Shown: positions 48,352 through 57,064 of the stretch, in pieces
Numbering within the stretch: the first letter of the stretch is position 1
Layout of the letters: every line of letters begins with the position of its first letter
Assembly (NCBI RefSeq): GCF_044227025.1
Contig: NZ_JBGAFX010000003.1
Coordinates: 124,001 to 188,000, forward strand
DNA length: 64,000 nt
Direction: 5' to 3'
Origin: Dokdonella_A sp044227025
GTDB taxonomy: Bacteria; Pseudomonadota; Gammaproteobacteria; Xanthomonadales; Rhodanobacteraceae
Translations under genes and position numbers: made by a program
The notes under the pieces: model-generated
Told to the model about the DNA's origin: nothing
Seen by the model: only the letters and a program-made list of their open reading frames with translations
Databases searched by the model: none

Positions 48352-49417
48352 GTTGCTGCAACTGGTCGGCCTGGTCCTCGCGCGTCAGTGCATCGACGAG
48401 TTCGTCGAGATCGCCGCCGATGATCTCGGGCAGGCGGTACAGGGTCAGGTTGATGCGGTGGTCGGTGAGCCGACCCTGCGGGAAGTTGTAGGTGCGGATG
48501 CGCTGGCTGCGGTCGCCGGAGCCGACCTGCAGTTTGCGTGATTCGGCTTGCGCGGCACTTTGCTTGGACTGCGCATCATCGAGCAGGCGCGCTTTCAGCA
48601 GCGACAGCGCGCGCGCGCGGTTCTTGTGCTGGCTGCGTTCGTCCTGACACTCGACCACGATCCCGCTCGGCAGGTGCGTGATGCGGATCGCCGAGTCGGT
48701 CTTGTTGACGTGCTGGCCGCCGGCGCCGGAGGCGCGGAAGGTATCGGTCTTGAGGTCGGCGGGATTGATTTCGATATCGTCCACTTCGTCCAGTTCCGGC
48801 AGGATCGCCACGGTCGCAGCCGAGGTGTGGATGCGGCCTTGCGACTCGGTCGCCGGTACGCGCTGCACGCGGTGTGTGCCCGACTCGTACTTCAGGCGCG
48901 AATAGGCGCCGGTGCCTTCGACGCGCGCGATCACTTCCTTGTACCCGCCGTGCTCGCCGTCGCTCGAGGAAAGGATCTCGACGTTCCAGCGTTTGCGTTC
49001 GGCGTAGCGCAGGTACATGCGCATGAGGTCGCCGGCGAAGATCGCCGCTTCGTCACCGCCGGTGCCGGCGCGGATCTCGAGGAACAGGTTGGCGTCGTCG
49101 CGCGGATCCTTCGGGATGAGCAGGCGGTTGAGGTCGTCTTCCAGGCGCGCACGCTTGCCGTCGAGCAGGCCGATTTCATCGACCGCGAGCTCCCTGAGGT
49201 CGGGATCCTTGAGCATCGCCTGCGCGGATTCGAGCGCGCTGCCGGCTTCGTCGAATGCACGCAGGGCCGCGGTCAGCGGCGTGAGATGGGCATGCTCGCG
49301 CGAAACCTCGCGCAGCCGCTTCGCGTCGCCGAGCACCTCGGGGCTGGCGAGCAGATGCTCGAGTTCCTCATGGCGTTCGGCGAGTTGTTCGAGCTTGCGG
49401 CGGATGGATGGGAGCAT
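48335..49417 (-). CDS. prfA: Peptide chain release factor 1
   Basis: This 360-residue factor, the same length as in E. coli, ends translation at UAA and UAG. The catalytic GGQ is in ASGAGGQHVNKTDSAIRITH. The stop-codon recognition loop is read as PATESQGRIHTS, the expected PxT type for RF1. The ATG at 49417 begins MLPSIRRKLEQL; upstream codons fall in heptad repeat DNA. It lies downstream of hemA, the usual hemA-prfA pair, and overlaps the 3' end of dapE. Confidence 0.98.
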   Translation of the reverse strand: MLPSIRRKLEQLAERHEELEHLLASPEVLGDAKRLREVSREHAHLTPLTAALRAFDEAGSALESAQAMLKDPDLRELAVDEIGLLDGKRARLEDDLNRLLIPKDPRDDANLFLEIRAGTGGDEAAIFAGDLMRMYLRYAERKRWNVEILSSSDGEHGGYKEVIARVEGTGAYSRLKYESGTHRVQRVPATESQGRIHTSAATVAILPELDEVDDIEINPADLKTDTFRASGAGGQHVNKTDSAIRITHLPSGIVVECQDERSQHKNRARALSLLKARLLDDAQSKQSAAQAESRKLQVGSGDRSQRIRTYNFPQGRLTDHRINLTLYRLPEIIGGDLDELVDALTREDQADQLQQLTATG

Positions 49418-49421
49418 GGAG

Positions 49422-49541
49422 GGCCGGGATTGGGGATTGGGGATTCGCGATTCGGGATTCGGGAAGGCGACGTTCGGAAAATCGGCTGGTTCCGCACAGC
49501 GGGCCGCTCCAGCCAATCCCGATCCCTAACCACGAATCCCT
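49422..49541. repeat. Heptad inverted repeat, GGGATT subtype (copy B, hemA-prfA gap)
   Basis: The left arm (49422-49464) is five or more tandem 7-mers of the type GGGATTG/GGGATTC. The right arm (49512-49541) is the complementary AATCCC type. The element fills the hemA-prfA gap and its right arm reaches into the hemA coding end, so the last hemA codons (GIRG and stop) are made of repeat sequence. Confidence 0.75.
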
Positions 49542-50791
49542 GCGTTGATGTCGAACAACCGCTCGGCCGCACGCAGCAGTTCCTCGTCGCCGCGCAGGGC
49601 GGCGGCGCGCAGGTTCGCGCTGGGTGCGTGTAGCAGCTTGTTGGTGAGGGTGTTGGCGAGGAACGCGAGCGCTTCCTCGGGTGTCTTGCCGCGCGCCAGC
49701 ATGGCCTGCGCCTTGGCCAGTGTCTCGTCTCGGTTCGCCTCGGCGTCGCGGCGCAGGTCGACCAGCGGGTTGTGCAGGTCGAGCGTGCGCCACCAGCCCA
49801 TGAAGTGCTCGACCGACAATTCGATCATGGCCTCCGCTTCGCGCGCGGCCTCGCGTCGTGAGCGCAGGTTCTCATCGATGACCTGGCGCAGGTCGTCGAT
49901 CGTGTAGAGATAGACGTCCTCGATCTCGGCGACCGCCGGCTCGATGTCGCGTGGCACTGCGATGTCGACCAGGAACATGGGCTTGCGCCGGCGGGCGGCG
50001 ATCGCGGCGGCGACCTGCTCGCGCAGCAGCACCGGGTCGCGGCTTGCGGTCGAGGCGATCACCACGTCGGCCTCGGCGAGGTGCTTGCCGATGTCGGACA
50101 GCGTGATCGCGTAGCCCCCGAAGCGTGTCGCCAGCGACTGCGCGTTGTCGAGCGTGCGGTTCGCGATGATAAGCCGCCGCACGTTCGCCTCGCTTAGGTG
50201 ACGCGCGGCCAGTTCGATCGTCTCGCCGGCGCCGATCAGCAGCACGCAGGCTTCGCTGAGGTCGGCGAACACGCGTTCGGCGAGGCGCACCGCCGTGAAC
50301 GCGACCGAGACCGGATTGGCACCGATGCGCGTGTCCGATCGAACCCGCTTGGCGACCGCGAACGTGTTCTGGAACAGGCGTTCCAGCGGCGTCTTCAGGG
50401 TGTGTGCGTCGCGCGCGAAGGCATAGGCGTCCTTGACCTGACCGAGGATCTGCGGCTCGCCCAGCACCATCGATTCCAGCCCGGTCGCGACGCGGAACAG
50501 ATGGCGCACCGCGTCGGCGTCGTGGTGGCGATAGAGGAACTCGTCGACCCGTCCGCTGGTCAGTTCACGATGACGGTTGAGCCAGGCGGCCGGCGCCGCC
50601 TCGGCGCCGCTCTCCACGTTGCAATACAGCTCGGTGCGGTTGCAGGTCGACAGGATCGCCGCTTCGCGCACGCCGGGCACGGCGACGAGCTCCGCGAGTG
50701 CCGGGGCGGTCGCCTCCGGCGGGAAGGCAATCCGCTCGCGCAGCGCGACGGGGGCAGTCAGGTGATTGAGTCCGAGGGCAATCAGCGCCAT
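49526..50791 (-). CDS. hemA: Glutamyl-tRNA reductase
   Basis: This 421-residue enzyme reduces Glu-tRNA to glutamate semialdehyde, the first step of heme synthesis. The catalytic Cys50 is in ILSTCNRTELYC. The NADPH domain contains LLIGAGETIELAARHL, and the dimerisation helix follows VEHFMGWWRTLDL. The last codons overlap a heptad repeat arm. The gene is divergent from the TPR lipoprotein, with 162 bp between that include a palindrome AAGCTAGCTT (50867-50876). Confidence 0.98.
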   Translation of the reverse strand: MALIALGLNHLTAPVALRERIAFPPEATAPALAELVAVPGVREAAILSTCNRTELYCNVESGAEAAPAAWLNRHRELTSGRVDEFLYRHHDADAVRHLFRVATGLESMVLGEPQILGQVKDAYAFARDAHTLKTPLERLFQNTFAVAKRVRSDTRIGANPVSVAFTAVRLAERVFADLSEACVLLIGAGETIELAARHLSEANVRRLIIANRTLDNAQSLATRFGGYAITLSDIGKHLAEADVVIASTASRDPVLLREQVAAAIAARRRKPMFLVDIAVPRDIEPAVAEIEDVYLYTIDDLRQVIDENLRSRREAAREAEAMIELSVEHFMGWWRTLDLHNPLVDLRRDAEANRDETLAKAQAMLARGKTPEEALAFLANTLTNKLLHAPSANLRAAALRGDEELLRAAERLFDINAGIRG

Positions 50792-50953
50792 GTGGAATGG
50801 TCGAAGGGTTCGCGGTTTTGCCTCGGAAGCGTCGCTTGCAGCCCGGTCGTGGTGCCGGGATCGGCTAAGCTAGCTTGGTGCGGCGTGCGCCGCGGCGGCG
50901 CCAGCGAATTGTGCGGGTCGCATCCCGCGATATCAAGCAAGACAAGGCTTTGC

Positions 50954-52705
50954 ATGCAGCTCTCGATGGTCGATGGTCGTTTCTCCCAGCACCGCGTTGG
51001 CCCGGTGCGCAGCGCGCTTGCGGTCGTGCTCGTACTGTTGCTGGGAGCGTGTGCGAGCCAGGCGCCAAGGCATGCGGCGGATGCGGCGGCAGCACCGCTG
51101 GCGCGGCCGGTCGCAGCGGAACAGGACCTCCTGCTGAAGCTGCTGGTCGCGCAGTTCGCCCTGCAGGACAACGATCTCGCTGGCGCGGCGCATGGCTTTG
51201 TCGAAGCGTCGGCGCTCTCTGCGGATCCGGCGCTGGCCGAGGAGGCGACCCGCCTGGTGCTGTCGCAGAAGGACTGGTCGCTCGCAACGCAGGCGCTGGC
51301 ACGTTGGCGCCAGCTCGCGCCGAACGATCCCGGCATCGTGCAGGCGCGCGCATGGATCGCGCTTGGCGAGAAGCGCCTCGACGACGCAAAGTCCGCGCTG
51401 GCCGAGATCGCTGCGCGCGCCGACGACAATGCCTGGCGCCTGATCGCCCAGGTGCTGCTGAATGCGGACGACAAGGCCGCTGCCGCCGGCTTGCTCGGCG
51501 GCCTGATCACGCCGGAGCCACGCGAGGCGAGCGAGGCGAACCGCGTCGCATTGAGCCAGCTCGCGTTCAAGCTCGGCGACAAGGCTTTGGCACGCCGTCT
51601 CGCCGATGCGGCGGTTGCGCGTTTCCATGGCGTCGATGCGTACATGTGGAGTGCACGTCTGGCGCTCGATCGTGGCGACAAGACGGCGGCGCGCGCCATC
51701 TACGTCGAGGCGATCGCGCGCGAACCCGCCAATGCGCGCCTGCGCGGCGGTTACGCGACCCTGCTCGCCGATGCCGGCGACAATGCCGCCGCCGCACGCG
51801 CGCTTGCGCGCGGCCCCCAGGATGACGTCAGCTACGGCGCGCGCGCGGCCTATGCGGCGCGCGCCGACGACAAGGCATTGCTTGGCGCGCTGTATCGCGA
51901 GGCCGAAGCGGACAGTTCCCCGCGTGACGGCAAGCGTTTGTACCTGCTCGGCCAGATTGCCGAACTGATCGACAAGCGCGAGGCCGCGCTGGCGTGGTAT
52001 CGCGAGGTGCCAGAGGACGACGAACACGCGTTCGATGCGCAGATGCGCATCGCGCTCGTGCTCGACCAGCTGGATCGCACGCCGGAGTCGCTCGACCAGT
52101 TGCATCGACTGGCCGGTATCGCGGCCGGAGACACCGAGCAGCAGCGCAATGTCTGGCTGCTCGAAGCGGACCTGCTCGCGCGCCGCCAGCGCACGGCCGA
52201 CGCACTCGCGGTGTATGCCAGGGCGCTCACCAACCTGCCCGACGATACCCGCCTGCTGTATGCGCGCGCGCTGCTCGCGGTCGACCAGGGGGATGTCGGC
52301 GGTGGCGTACGCGACCTGCGCCGTGTGCTTGCACTCAAGCCGGACGACGCGGAAGCATTGAATGCGCTCGGCTACACGCTCGCCGACCACAGCAAGGGCG
52401 ACGACGCGCGCCAGCACGAGGCGCTCGAGTTGATCCAGCGCGCGCTCAAGCTCAAGCCCGACGAGCCGGCGATCATCGACAGCATGGGCTGGGTGCGCTA
52501 TCGCCTTGGTGATCTCGATGCGTCGCTGGACAACCTGCGCCGCGCCTACGCGAAGCAACCCGATCCCGATATCGCTGCGCATCTGGGAGAGGTGTTGTGG
52601 GCGCGCGGACAGCGCGACGAGGCGCGTCGCGTGTGGGATGAAGGACGCAAGAAGGATGCACGCAACAAGGCCCTGATCGAAACGATCCGGCGCCTGACGC
52701 AATGA
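50954..52705 (+). CDS. TPR-repeat outer-membrane lipoprotein upstream of lolB
   Basis: This 583-residue protein has a lipoprotein signal (ALAVVLVLLLGAC) with the lipid-modified Cys33, followed by TPR repeats through to the C-terminus. The best repeats are near the end (LPDDTRLLYARALLAVDQGD, LKPDDAEALNALGYTLADHS and SMGWVRYRLGDLDASLDNLR). A homologous gene sits between hemA and lolB in Pseudomonas, where its role is not well defined. AAGG lies six bases before the ATG at 50954. Its stop overlaps the lolB start (ATGA). Confidence 0.9.
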   Translation: MQLSMVDGRFSQHRVGPVRSALAVVLVLLLGACASQAPRHAADAAAAPLARPVAAEQDLLLKLLVAQFALQDNDLAGAAHGFVEASALSADPALAEEATRLVLSQKDWSLATQALARWRQLAPNDPGIVQARAWIALGEKRLDDAKSALAEIAARADDNAWRLIAQVLLNADDKAAAAGLLGGLITPEPREASEANRVALSQLAFKLGDKALARRLADAAVARFHGVDAYMWSARLALDRGDKTAARAIYVEAIAREPANARLRGGYATLLADAGDNAAAARALARGPQDDVSYGARAAYAARADDKALLGALYREAEADSSPRDGKRLYLLGQIAELIDKREAALAWYREVPEDDEHAFDAQMRIALVLDQLDRTPESLDQLHRLAGIAAGDTEQQRNVWLLEADLLARRQRTADALAVYARALTNLPDDTRLLYARALLAVDQGDVGGGVRDLRRVLALKPDDAEALNALGYTLADHSKGDDARQHEALELIQRALKLKPDEPAIIDSMGWVRYRLGDLDASLDNLRRAYAKQPDPDIAAHLGEVLWARGQRDEARRVWDEGRKKDARNKALIETIRRLTQ

Positions 52706-53310
52706 TCGGGAAGGCCGGGATTCGCGCAGCGCTGGTCGTCGCCGCGCTGGCGCTGGCCGCGTGCGCGGGACAGGTGCGCAAGCCGGTGCCGCCCGATGCC
52801 GGCAAGCTGGCGCAGCAGTCCGCGCGCGAATCGACGCTGGCGGCGCGGGCCGACTGGTCGCTGCGCGGTCGGCTCGGGGTGTCTGATGGCCATGACAGCG
52901 GCAGCGGTTCGCTCGAATGGAGCCAGAAGTCGTCGACGTTCCGCTTCAGCGTGCACGCACCGGTCACCGGCAAGACCTGGGTACTCAGCGGCGACGACAC
53001 GCATGCGCGCCTCGACGGCTTGCGCGGGCAAACCATCGAGGGAGGCGATGCAGCATCCCTGCTCCAACGCGAGCTTGGTTGGGAGGTGCCCGTGACGCAG
53101 CTGCGCTACTGGGTGCGTGCGGGGCGCGCGCCGGGCGCGGCGGACATCGAATTCCGTGACGACGGCTTGCCGGCGTTGATCACCCAGGCTGGCTGGACCG
53201 TGCGCTACATCGATTACGACCTTGCCCAAGACCCGCCGTTGCCCAGCAAGGTGTTTGCCACCCGCGGCGACCGCAAGGTGCGCCTGGCGGTGCGCGAGTG
53301 GGGGCCCTGA
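52702..53310 (+). CDS. lolB: Outer-membrane lipoprotein receptor LolB
   Basis: This 202-residue lipoprotein takes lipoproteins from LolA and inserts them in the outer membrane. The lipobox LAAC gives Cys21. The LolB fold is supported by DWSLRGRLGVSDG, GSGSLEWSQKSSTFRFSV and the region VTQLRYWVRAG. It overlaps the TPR gene at its start and ispE at its end (TGATG). Confidence 0.95.
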   Translation: MIGKAGIRAALVVAALALAACAGQVRKPVPPDAGKLAQQSARESTLAARADWSLRGRLGVSDGHDSGSGSLEWSQKSSTFRFSVHAPVTGKTWVLSGDDTHARLDGLRGQTIEGGDAASLLQRELGWEVPVTQLRYWVRAGRAPGAADIEFRDDGLPALITQAGWTVRYIDYDLAQDPPLPSKVFATRGDRKVRLAVREWGP

Positions 53311-54170
53311 TGGGTTCTGCGCCGGTGGGCCCCGACTGGAGCACGTGGCCGGCGCCGGCCAAACTGAACATGTTCCTGCACATCGTCGGTCGGCGAGCCG
53401 ACGGCTATCACCTCCTGCAGACCGCGTTCCAGCTGCTCGACTGGGGAGACAGCGTGCACCTGCGCCCGCGCGAGGATGGCCGGATCATCCGGGTCGACCC
53501 GTTGCCGGGGGTCGCCGCGGAGCGCGATCTCGCGGTGCGGGCGGCGCGTGTGCTGCAGCAGGCAACCGGATCAATGCTCGGCGCGGACATCGCGATCGAC
53601 AAGCGGATCCCGCTCGGCGGCGGCCTCGGCGGAGGCAGTTCGGACGCGGCGACGACCCTCGTCGTGCTCAACCGGCTCTGGAATACCGGGCTGGACGAGG
53701 ACGCCTTGGCGGGCCTTGCCCTCGGCCTCGGCGCCGATGTGCCGGTGTTCGTGCGCGGGCACAGCGCCTGGGCCGAAGGCATCGGGGAGCGCTTGGTCCC
53801 ACTGGCGCTGCCGCTGCGCTGGTACGTGGTAGTGGACCCCGGAGCGAGCGTGCCGACCGCCGACCTGTTCGGGGCCGCCGAATTGACACGGGATGCGCCA
53901 CATCTGACAATTCCGCTCTTTCTTTCGGGCGCCACCACGGCGAACGTGTTCGAGCCGATCGTGCGCGAACGCTTTCCCGCGGTCGCGCACGCGCTGGACT
54001 GGCTGGCGACGCACGGCGCGGCGCGGCTCAGCGGATCGGGTGGATGCGTGTTCGTCGCGCTGGACTCGCGCGAGGCTGGCGAGGCTGTGCTGAGGGATTG
54101 CCCGCAGGGATGGCGTGCGGTGCTGGCGCGCGGCGTGTCGGTGTCGCCGTTGCACAAGATGTTGGCGTGA
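53310..54170 (+). CDS. ispE: 4-diphosphocytidyl-2-C-methyl-D-erythritol kinase
   Basis: This 286-residue GHMP-family kinase acts in the MEP isoprenoid pathway, three steps after Dxr. The start of the fold is WPAPAKLNMFLHIVGRRADG with YHLLQT. The ATP loop is IPLGGGLGGGSSDAAT, and the third motif is ARLSGSGGCVFVAL. The ATG at 53310 shares one base with the lolB stop (TGATG); a GTG four codons upstream is an alternative. Confidence 0.97.
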   Translation: MGSAPVGPDWSTWPAPAKLNMFLHIVGRRADGYHLLQTAFQLLDWGDSVHLRPREDGRIIRVDPLPGVAAERDLAVRAARVLQQATGSMLGADIAIDKRIPLGGGLGGGSSDAATTLVVLNRLWNTGLDEDALAGLALGLGADVPVFVRGHSAWAEGIGERLVPLALPLRWYVVVDPGASVPTADLFGAAELTRDAPHLTIPLFLSGATTANVFEPIVRERFPAVAHALDWLATHGAARLSGSGGCVFVALDSREAGEAVLRDCPQGWRAVLARGVSVSPLHKMLA

Positions 54171-54205
54171 CGGCGACGGCAGAGCCGCCGCGTGATTGGA
54201 TTTGT

Positions 54206-54277
54206 TGGGGCGTCGCCAAGTGGTAAGGCACCGGGTTTTGATCCCGGCATTCGCAGGTTCGAATCCTGCCGCCCCAG
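54206..54277 (+). tRNA. tRNA-Gln (TTG)
   Basis: A complete cloverleaf can be drawn: acceptor arms TGGGGCG and CGCCCCA, anticodon stem CCGGG/CCCGG around the loop TTTTGAT with anticodon TTG, and T arm CAGG/CCTG around TTCGAAT. CCA is not encoded. It lies 35 bp after ispE and before prs, the same place as in other gammaproteobacteria, and is probably transcribed from the lolB-ispE promoter. Confidence 0.95.
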
Positions 54278-54352
54278 TCATCAGCAGGACACATCGCGAT
54301 CGCAGGGTCGCGCAGACAATTCGGCGTTGTGCCGTGAAGCAGCGGAGTGAAC

Positions 54353-55321
54353 GTGGATACCAACATGGACACCTCTGGCCTCCTGGTCTTCACCGGCAAC
54401 GCGAACCGTGACCTCGCGGCGACAATCTGTTCGGAGCTGAATGTTCCGCTCGGCAAGGCGCTGGTCGGTCGTTTCAGCGATGGCGAGGTGCAGGTCGAAA
54501 TCGAGGAGAACGTGCGGCGCCAGGAGGTGTTCGTGTTGCAGCCGACGTGCGCACCGACCGCCGACAATTTCATGGAGCTGCTGGCGCTGGTGGACGCGCT
54601 CAAGCGCGCCTCGGCGGCGAGCGTGACCGCGGTGATTCCGTATCTCGGTTACGCGCGCCAGGATCGGCGGCCGCGTTCGGCGCGCGTGCCGATCACGGCC
54701 AAGCTCGCGGCCCAGATGATCGGCGTGGTCGGCACCGACCGCGTGTTGACGGTCGACCTGCACGCGGACCAGATCCAGGGATTCTTCGACATTCCGCTCG
54801 ACAACGTGTACGCCTCGCCGGTGCTGCTGGCCGACATCTGGCGCTACTACGCGAACGACAACCTGATCGTGGTTTCGCCGGACGTCGGCGGCGTGGTGCG
54901 CGCGCGTGCACTGGCCAAGCGCCTCGACGACGCCGATCTCGCGATCATCGACAAGCGTCGCCCACGGGCGAACGAATCGACCGTGATGAACATCATCGGT
55001 GAGGTCAAGGACAAGGTCTGCGTCCTCGTCGACGACATCGTCGACACCGCCGGCACGTTGTGCGCGGCGGCGGCGGCGTTGAAGAAGAACGGTGCCCGCA
55101 AGGTCGTCGCGTACTGCACGCACGCGGTGCTGTCCGGCCCGGCGATCAGGAACATCGAGGCCTCGGCGCTGGACGAACTGGTCGTGACCGACACGATTCC
55201 GTTGAGCGATGCGGCCAGGGCCTGCAACAAGATCCGCCAGCTCTCGGTCGCCGAGCTGCTGGCCGAAACGATCCGCCGCATCGCGTATGGCGAGTCGGTG
55301 AGTTCGTTGTACGTGGATTGA
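54353..55321 (+). CDS. prs: Ribose-phosphate pyrophosphokinase
   Basis: This 322-residue enzyme makes PRPP for nucleotide, His and Trp synthesis. Motifs are VFTGNANRDLA, LGYARQDRRPRSARVPITAK, VDLHADQIQGFFDIP and the PRPP loop VLVDDIVDTAGTLC. Three starts are possible (GTG 54347, GTG 54353, ATG 54365). The GTG at 54353 was chosen because GCGGAG ends five bases upstream, while the ATG would be too far from it. Confidence 0.97.
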   Translation: MDTNMDTSGLLVFTGNANRDLAATICSELNVPLGKALVGRFSDGEVQVEIEENVRRQEVFVLQPTCAPTADNFMELLALVDALKRASAASVTAVIPYLGYARQDRRPRSARVPITAKLAAQMIGVVGTDRVLTVDLHADQIQGFFDIPLDNVYASPVLLADIWRYYANDNLIVVSPDVGGVVRARALAKRLDDADLAIIDKRRPRANESTVMNIIGEVKDKVCVLVDDIVDTAGTLCAAAAALKKNGARKVVAYCTHAVLSGPAIRNIEASALDELVVTDTIPLSDAARACNKIRQLSVAELLAETIRRIAYGESVSSLYVD

Positions 55322-55326
55322 TTCAC

Positions 55327-55384
55327 GTGATTGGTGATTGGTGATTCGTCGCGCAACTTTCGAATCACGAATCGCGAATCACGG
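55327..55384. repeat. Heptad inverted repeat, GTGATT subtype (copy C, prs-rplY gap)
   Basis: The left arm (55327-55348) is three 7-mers GTGATTG, GTGATTG, GTGATTC. The right arm (55361-55384) is CGAATCACGAATCGCGAATC-like. They pair with a loop of about 12 bases, making a compact hairpin right after the prs stop codon. It could act as a transcription or mRNA-stability element between prs and rplY. Confidence 0.78.
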
Positions 55385-55465
55385 GTTCGATTTCCGCTTC
55401 CCTGGTCGCGGGGAAGCGTCATCGCCGCCGCGAGGTGGCATCAACTGCAAGAAGGCAACACGAAC

Positions 55466-56143
55466 ATGGCAAAGACCCACGAAATCAAGGTTGAAAAGCG
55501 CAACGACGAGGGCAAGGGTGCGAGCCGCCGCCTGCGTCGCGCTGGTTTTGTCCCGGCGATCGTCTACGGTGGCGAGAACAATCCGGTCAGCATCCAGATC
55601 CAGCACAAGGATGTCTGGCACGCGAGCCAGAACGAGTGGTTCTACTCGTCGATCCTCGATCTCAATCTCGGCGGCGACGTGCAGAAGGTCCTGCTGCGTG
55701 ACATGCAGCGTCATCCGTTCAAGCAGCAGGTGCTGCACATGGATTTCCAGCGCGTCAGCGAGAACCAGACGCTGCGCGTGCGCGTGCCGCTGCACTTCCT
55801 CAATCAGGAAAGTTCGGTCGCAGGCAAGACGTCCGGCGTCGTGATCATGCACGAGCTGACCGAAGTCGAAATCTCGTGCCTGCCGAAGAACCTGCCCGAG
55901 AGCATCGAGATCGACCTTTCCGGCCTGCAGATCGGCGACATCGTGCACCTGTCCGACCTCAAGCTGCCGGACGGCGTGGAAATCGCGGAACTGCGCTTCG
56001 GCAAGGAACACGACCACGCGGTCGTCGTCGCCAAGCAGGTCAAGGAAGAAGCCGAGCCGGCACCGGCCGAAGCGGCCGCAGCCGCTCCAGCGGCAGCGGC
56101 TCCGGCCAAGGCGGCTCCGGCGAAGAAAGACGAGAAGAAGTGA
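55466..56143 (+). CDS. rplY: 50S ribosomal protein L25 (Ctc/TL5 long form)
   Basis: This 225-residue 5S-rRNA-binding protein has the L25 domain (HEIKVEKRNDEGKGASRRLR, FVPAIVYGGENNP) and the C-terminal TL5 domain (about 95-190), so it is the long form. The tail is Ala/Pro/Lys-rich (PAEAAAAAPAAAAPAKAAPA) and probably disordered. A strong terminator follows at 56265. Confidence 0.96.
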   Translation: MAKTHEIKVEKRNDEGKGASRRLRRAGFVPAIVYGGENNPVSIQIQHKDVWHASQNEWFYSSILDLNLGGDVQKVLLRDMQRHPFKQQVLHMDFQRVSENQTLRVRVPLHFLNQESSVAGKTSGVVIMHELTEVEISCLPKNLPESIEIDLSGLQIGDIVHLSDLKLPDGVEIAELRFGKEHDHAVVVAKQVKEEAEPAPAEAAAAAPAAAAPAKAAPAKKDEKK

Positions 56144-56264
56144 CGCCAGGATCGCGCAATCCCGGACAACGCATGGATGCACGCTGATCCGGGACCCCGT
56201 ATGCGGTGTCAGGCGACGTTGCGGACGGGATGTGCGCAGAGTCGGGGTCACCTCGGTGTTGAAG

Positions 56265-56293
56265 GCATGCCGGCGCGAGCCGGCATGCTTTTT
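56265..56293 (+). terminator. Intrinsic terminator after rplY
   Basis: A perfect 10-bp stem GCATGCCGGC/GCCGGCATGC with loop GCGA is followed by TTTTT on the plus strand. It ends the prs-rplY transcript 122 bp after the rplY stop codon. Confidence 0.95.
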
Positions 56294-56358
56294 CCCACGC
56301 CGTCGTCGAACCGAATTCAGGGCCGGAGCGGATTCCGGCGTGTACCGGAATGAGCGTA

Positions 56359-56946
56359 ATGTCGGCTTCGCTGCGTCTCATTGTCGGCCTCGGGAATCCC
56401 GGCGCCGAACACCTGCGGACCCGTCACAACGCGGGCTACTGGTTCGTCGATGCGTTGGCGCAGGGACAATCCGCGCGCTTCGGCATCGAGTCGAAACTGC
56501 GCGGCGAAACCGCGAAGGTCGCGGTCGGCGGCAATCCGCTGTGGTTGCTCAAGCCAATCACGTTCATGAACGCTAGTGGCGCTTCCGTGGGCGCCGCCTT
56601 GCGCTACTGGAAGATCGAACCCGAACAGATGCTGGTCGTGCATGACGACCTCGATTTGCCGCCCGGTGCCGCGCGCCTGAAGTTCGACGGTGGCCATGGC
56701 GGCCAGAACGGCTTGCGCGACCTGTTCGCGCACATCGGCCACGGAAAGTTCCATCGGTTGCGGATAGGCATCGGTCATCCCGGCCACAAGGATCGGGTCA
56801 GCGGCTGGGTATTGAGTCGCCCGTCGAAAATCGACGAGGACCTGATGCTCGATGCGATAGCCCGCGGGCTTGATGTGCTGCCGCTCGCAGTCGCCGGCGG
56901 GTTCGACGCGGCGATGAAGAAATTGCATACCGCGAGCGGGGACTAG
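56359..56946 (+). CDS. pth: Peptidyl-tRNA hydrolase
   Basis: This 195-residue enzyme frees tRNA from peptides dropped by stalled ribosomes. Motifs are RLIVGLGNPGAEHLRTRHNA, with catalytic His in RHNAGYWFVD, KPITFMNASG and VVHDDLDLPPGAARLK. The ATG at 56359 was chosen because GGA lies nine bases upstream; the ATG at 56350 overlaps that site. It sits before ychF, as in most gammaproteobacteria. Confidence 0.97.
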   Translation: MSASLRLIVGLGNPGAEHLRTRHNAGYWFVDALAQGQSARFGIESKLRGETAKVAVGGNPLWLLKPITFMNASGASVGAALRYWKIEPEQMLVVHDDLDLPPGAARLKFDGGHGGQNGLRDLFAHIGHGKFHRLRIGIGHPGHKDRVSGWVLSRPSKIDEDLMLDAIARGLDVLPLAVAGGFDAAMKKLHTASGD

Positions 56947-57056
56947 AATCGGGGATTCGCGACCAGTTGGAGCAGGTTCCCGCGCTCCTCGGTCGCGCGC
57001 CACGATGGTCGAGTCCCACTTTACCGAATCTCCAATTCCCCAATCTCCAATCCCGG
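56945..57056. repeat. Heptad inverted repeat, GGGATT subtype (copy D, pth-ychF gap)
   Basis: The left arm is short (56947-56960, ATCGGGGATTCGCG). The right arm is four 7-mers of the type CCAATCT/CCAATTC (57025-57056) and ends eight bases before the ychF ATG. It therefore occupies the ychF leader where a ribosome-binding site is expected; none is otherwise obvious. Confidence 0.65.
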
Positions 57057-57064
57057 ATTTCATC

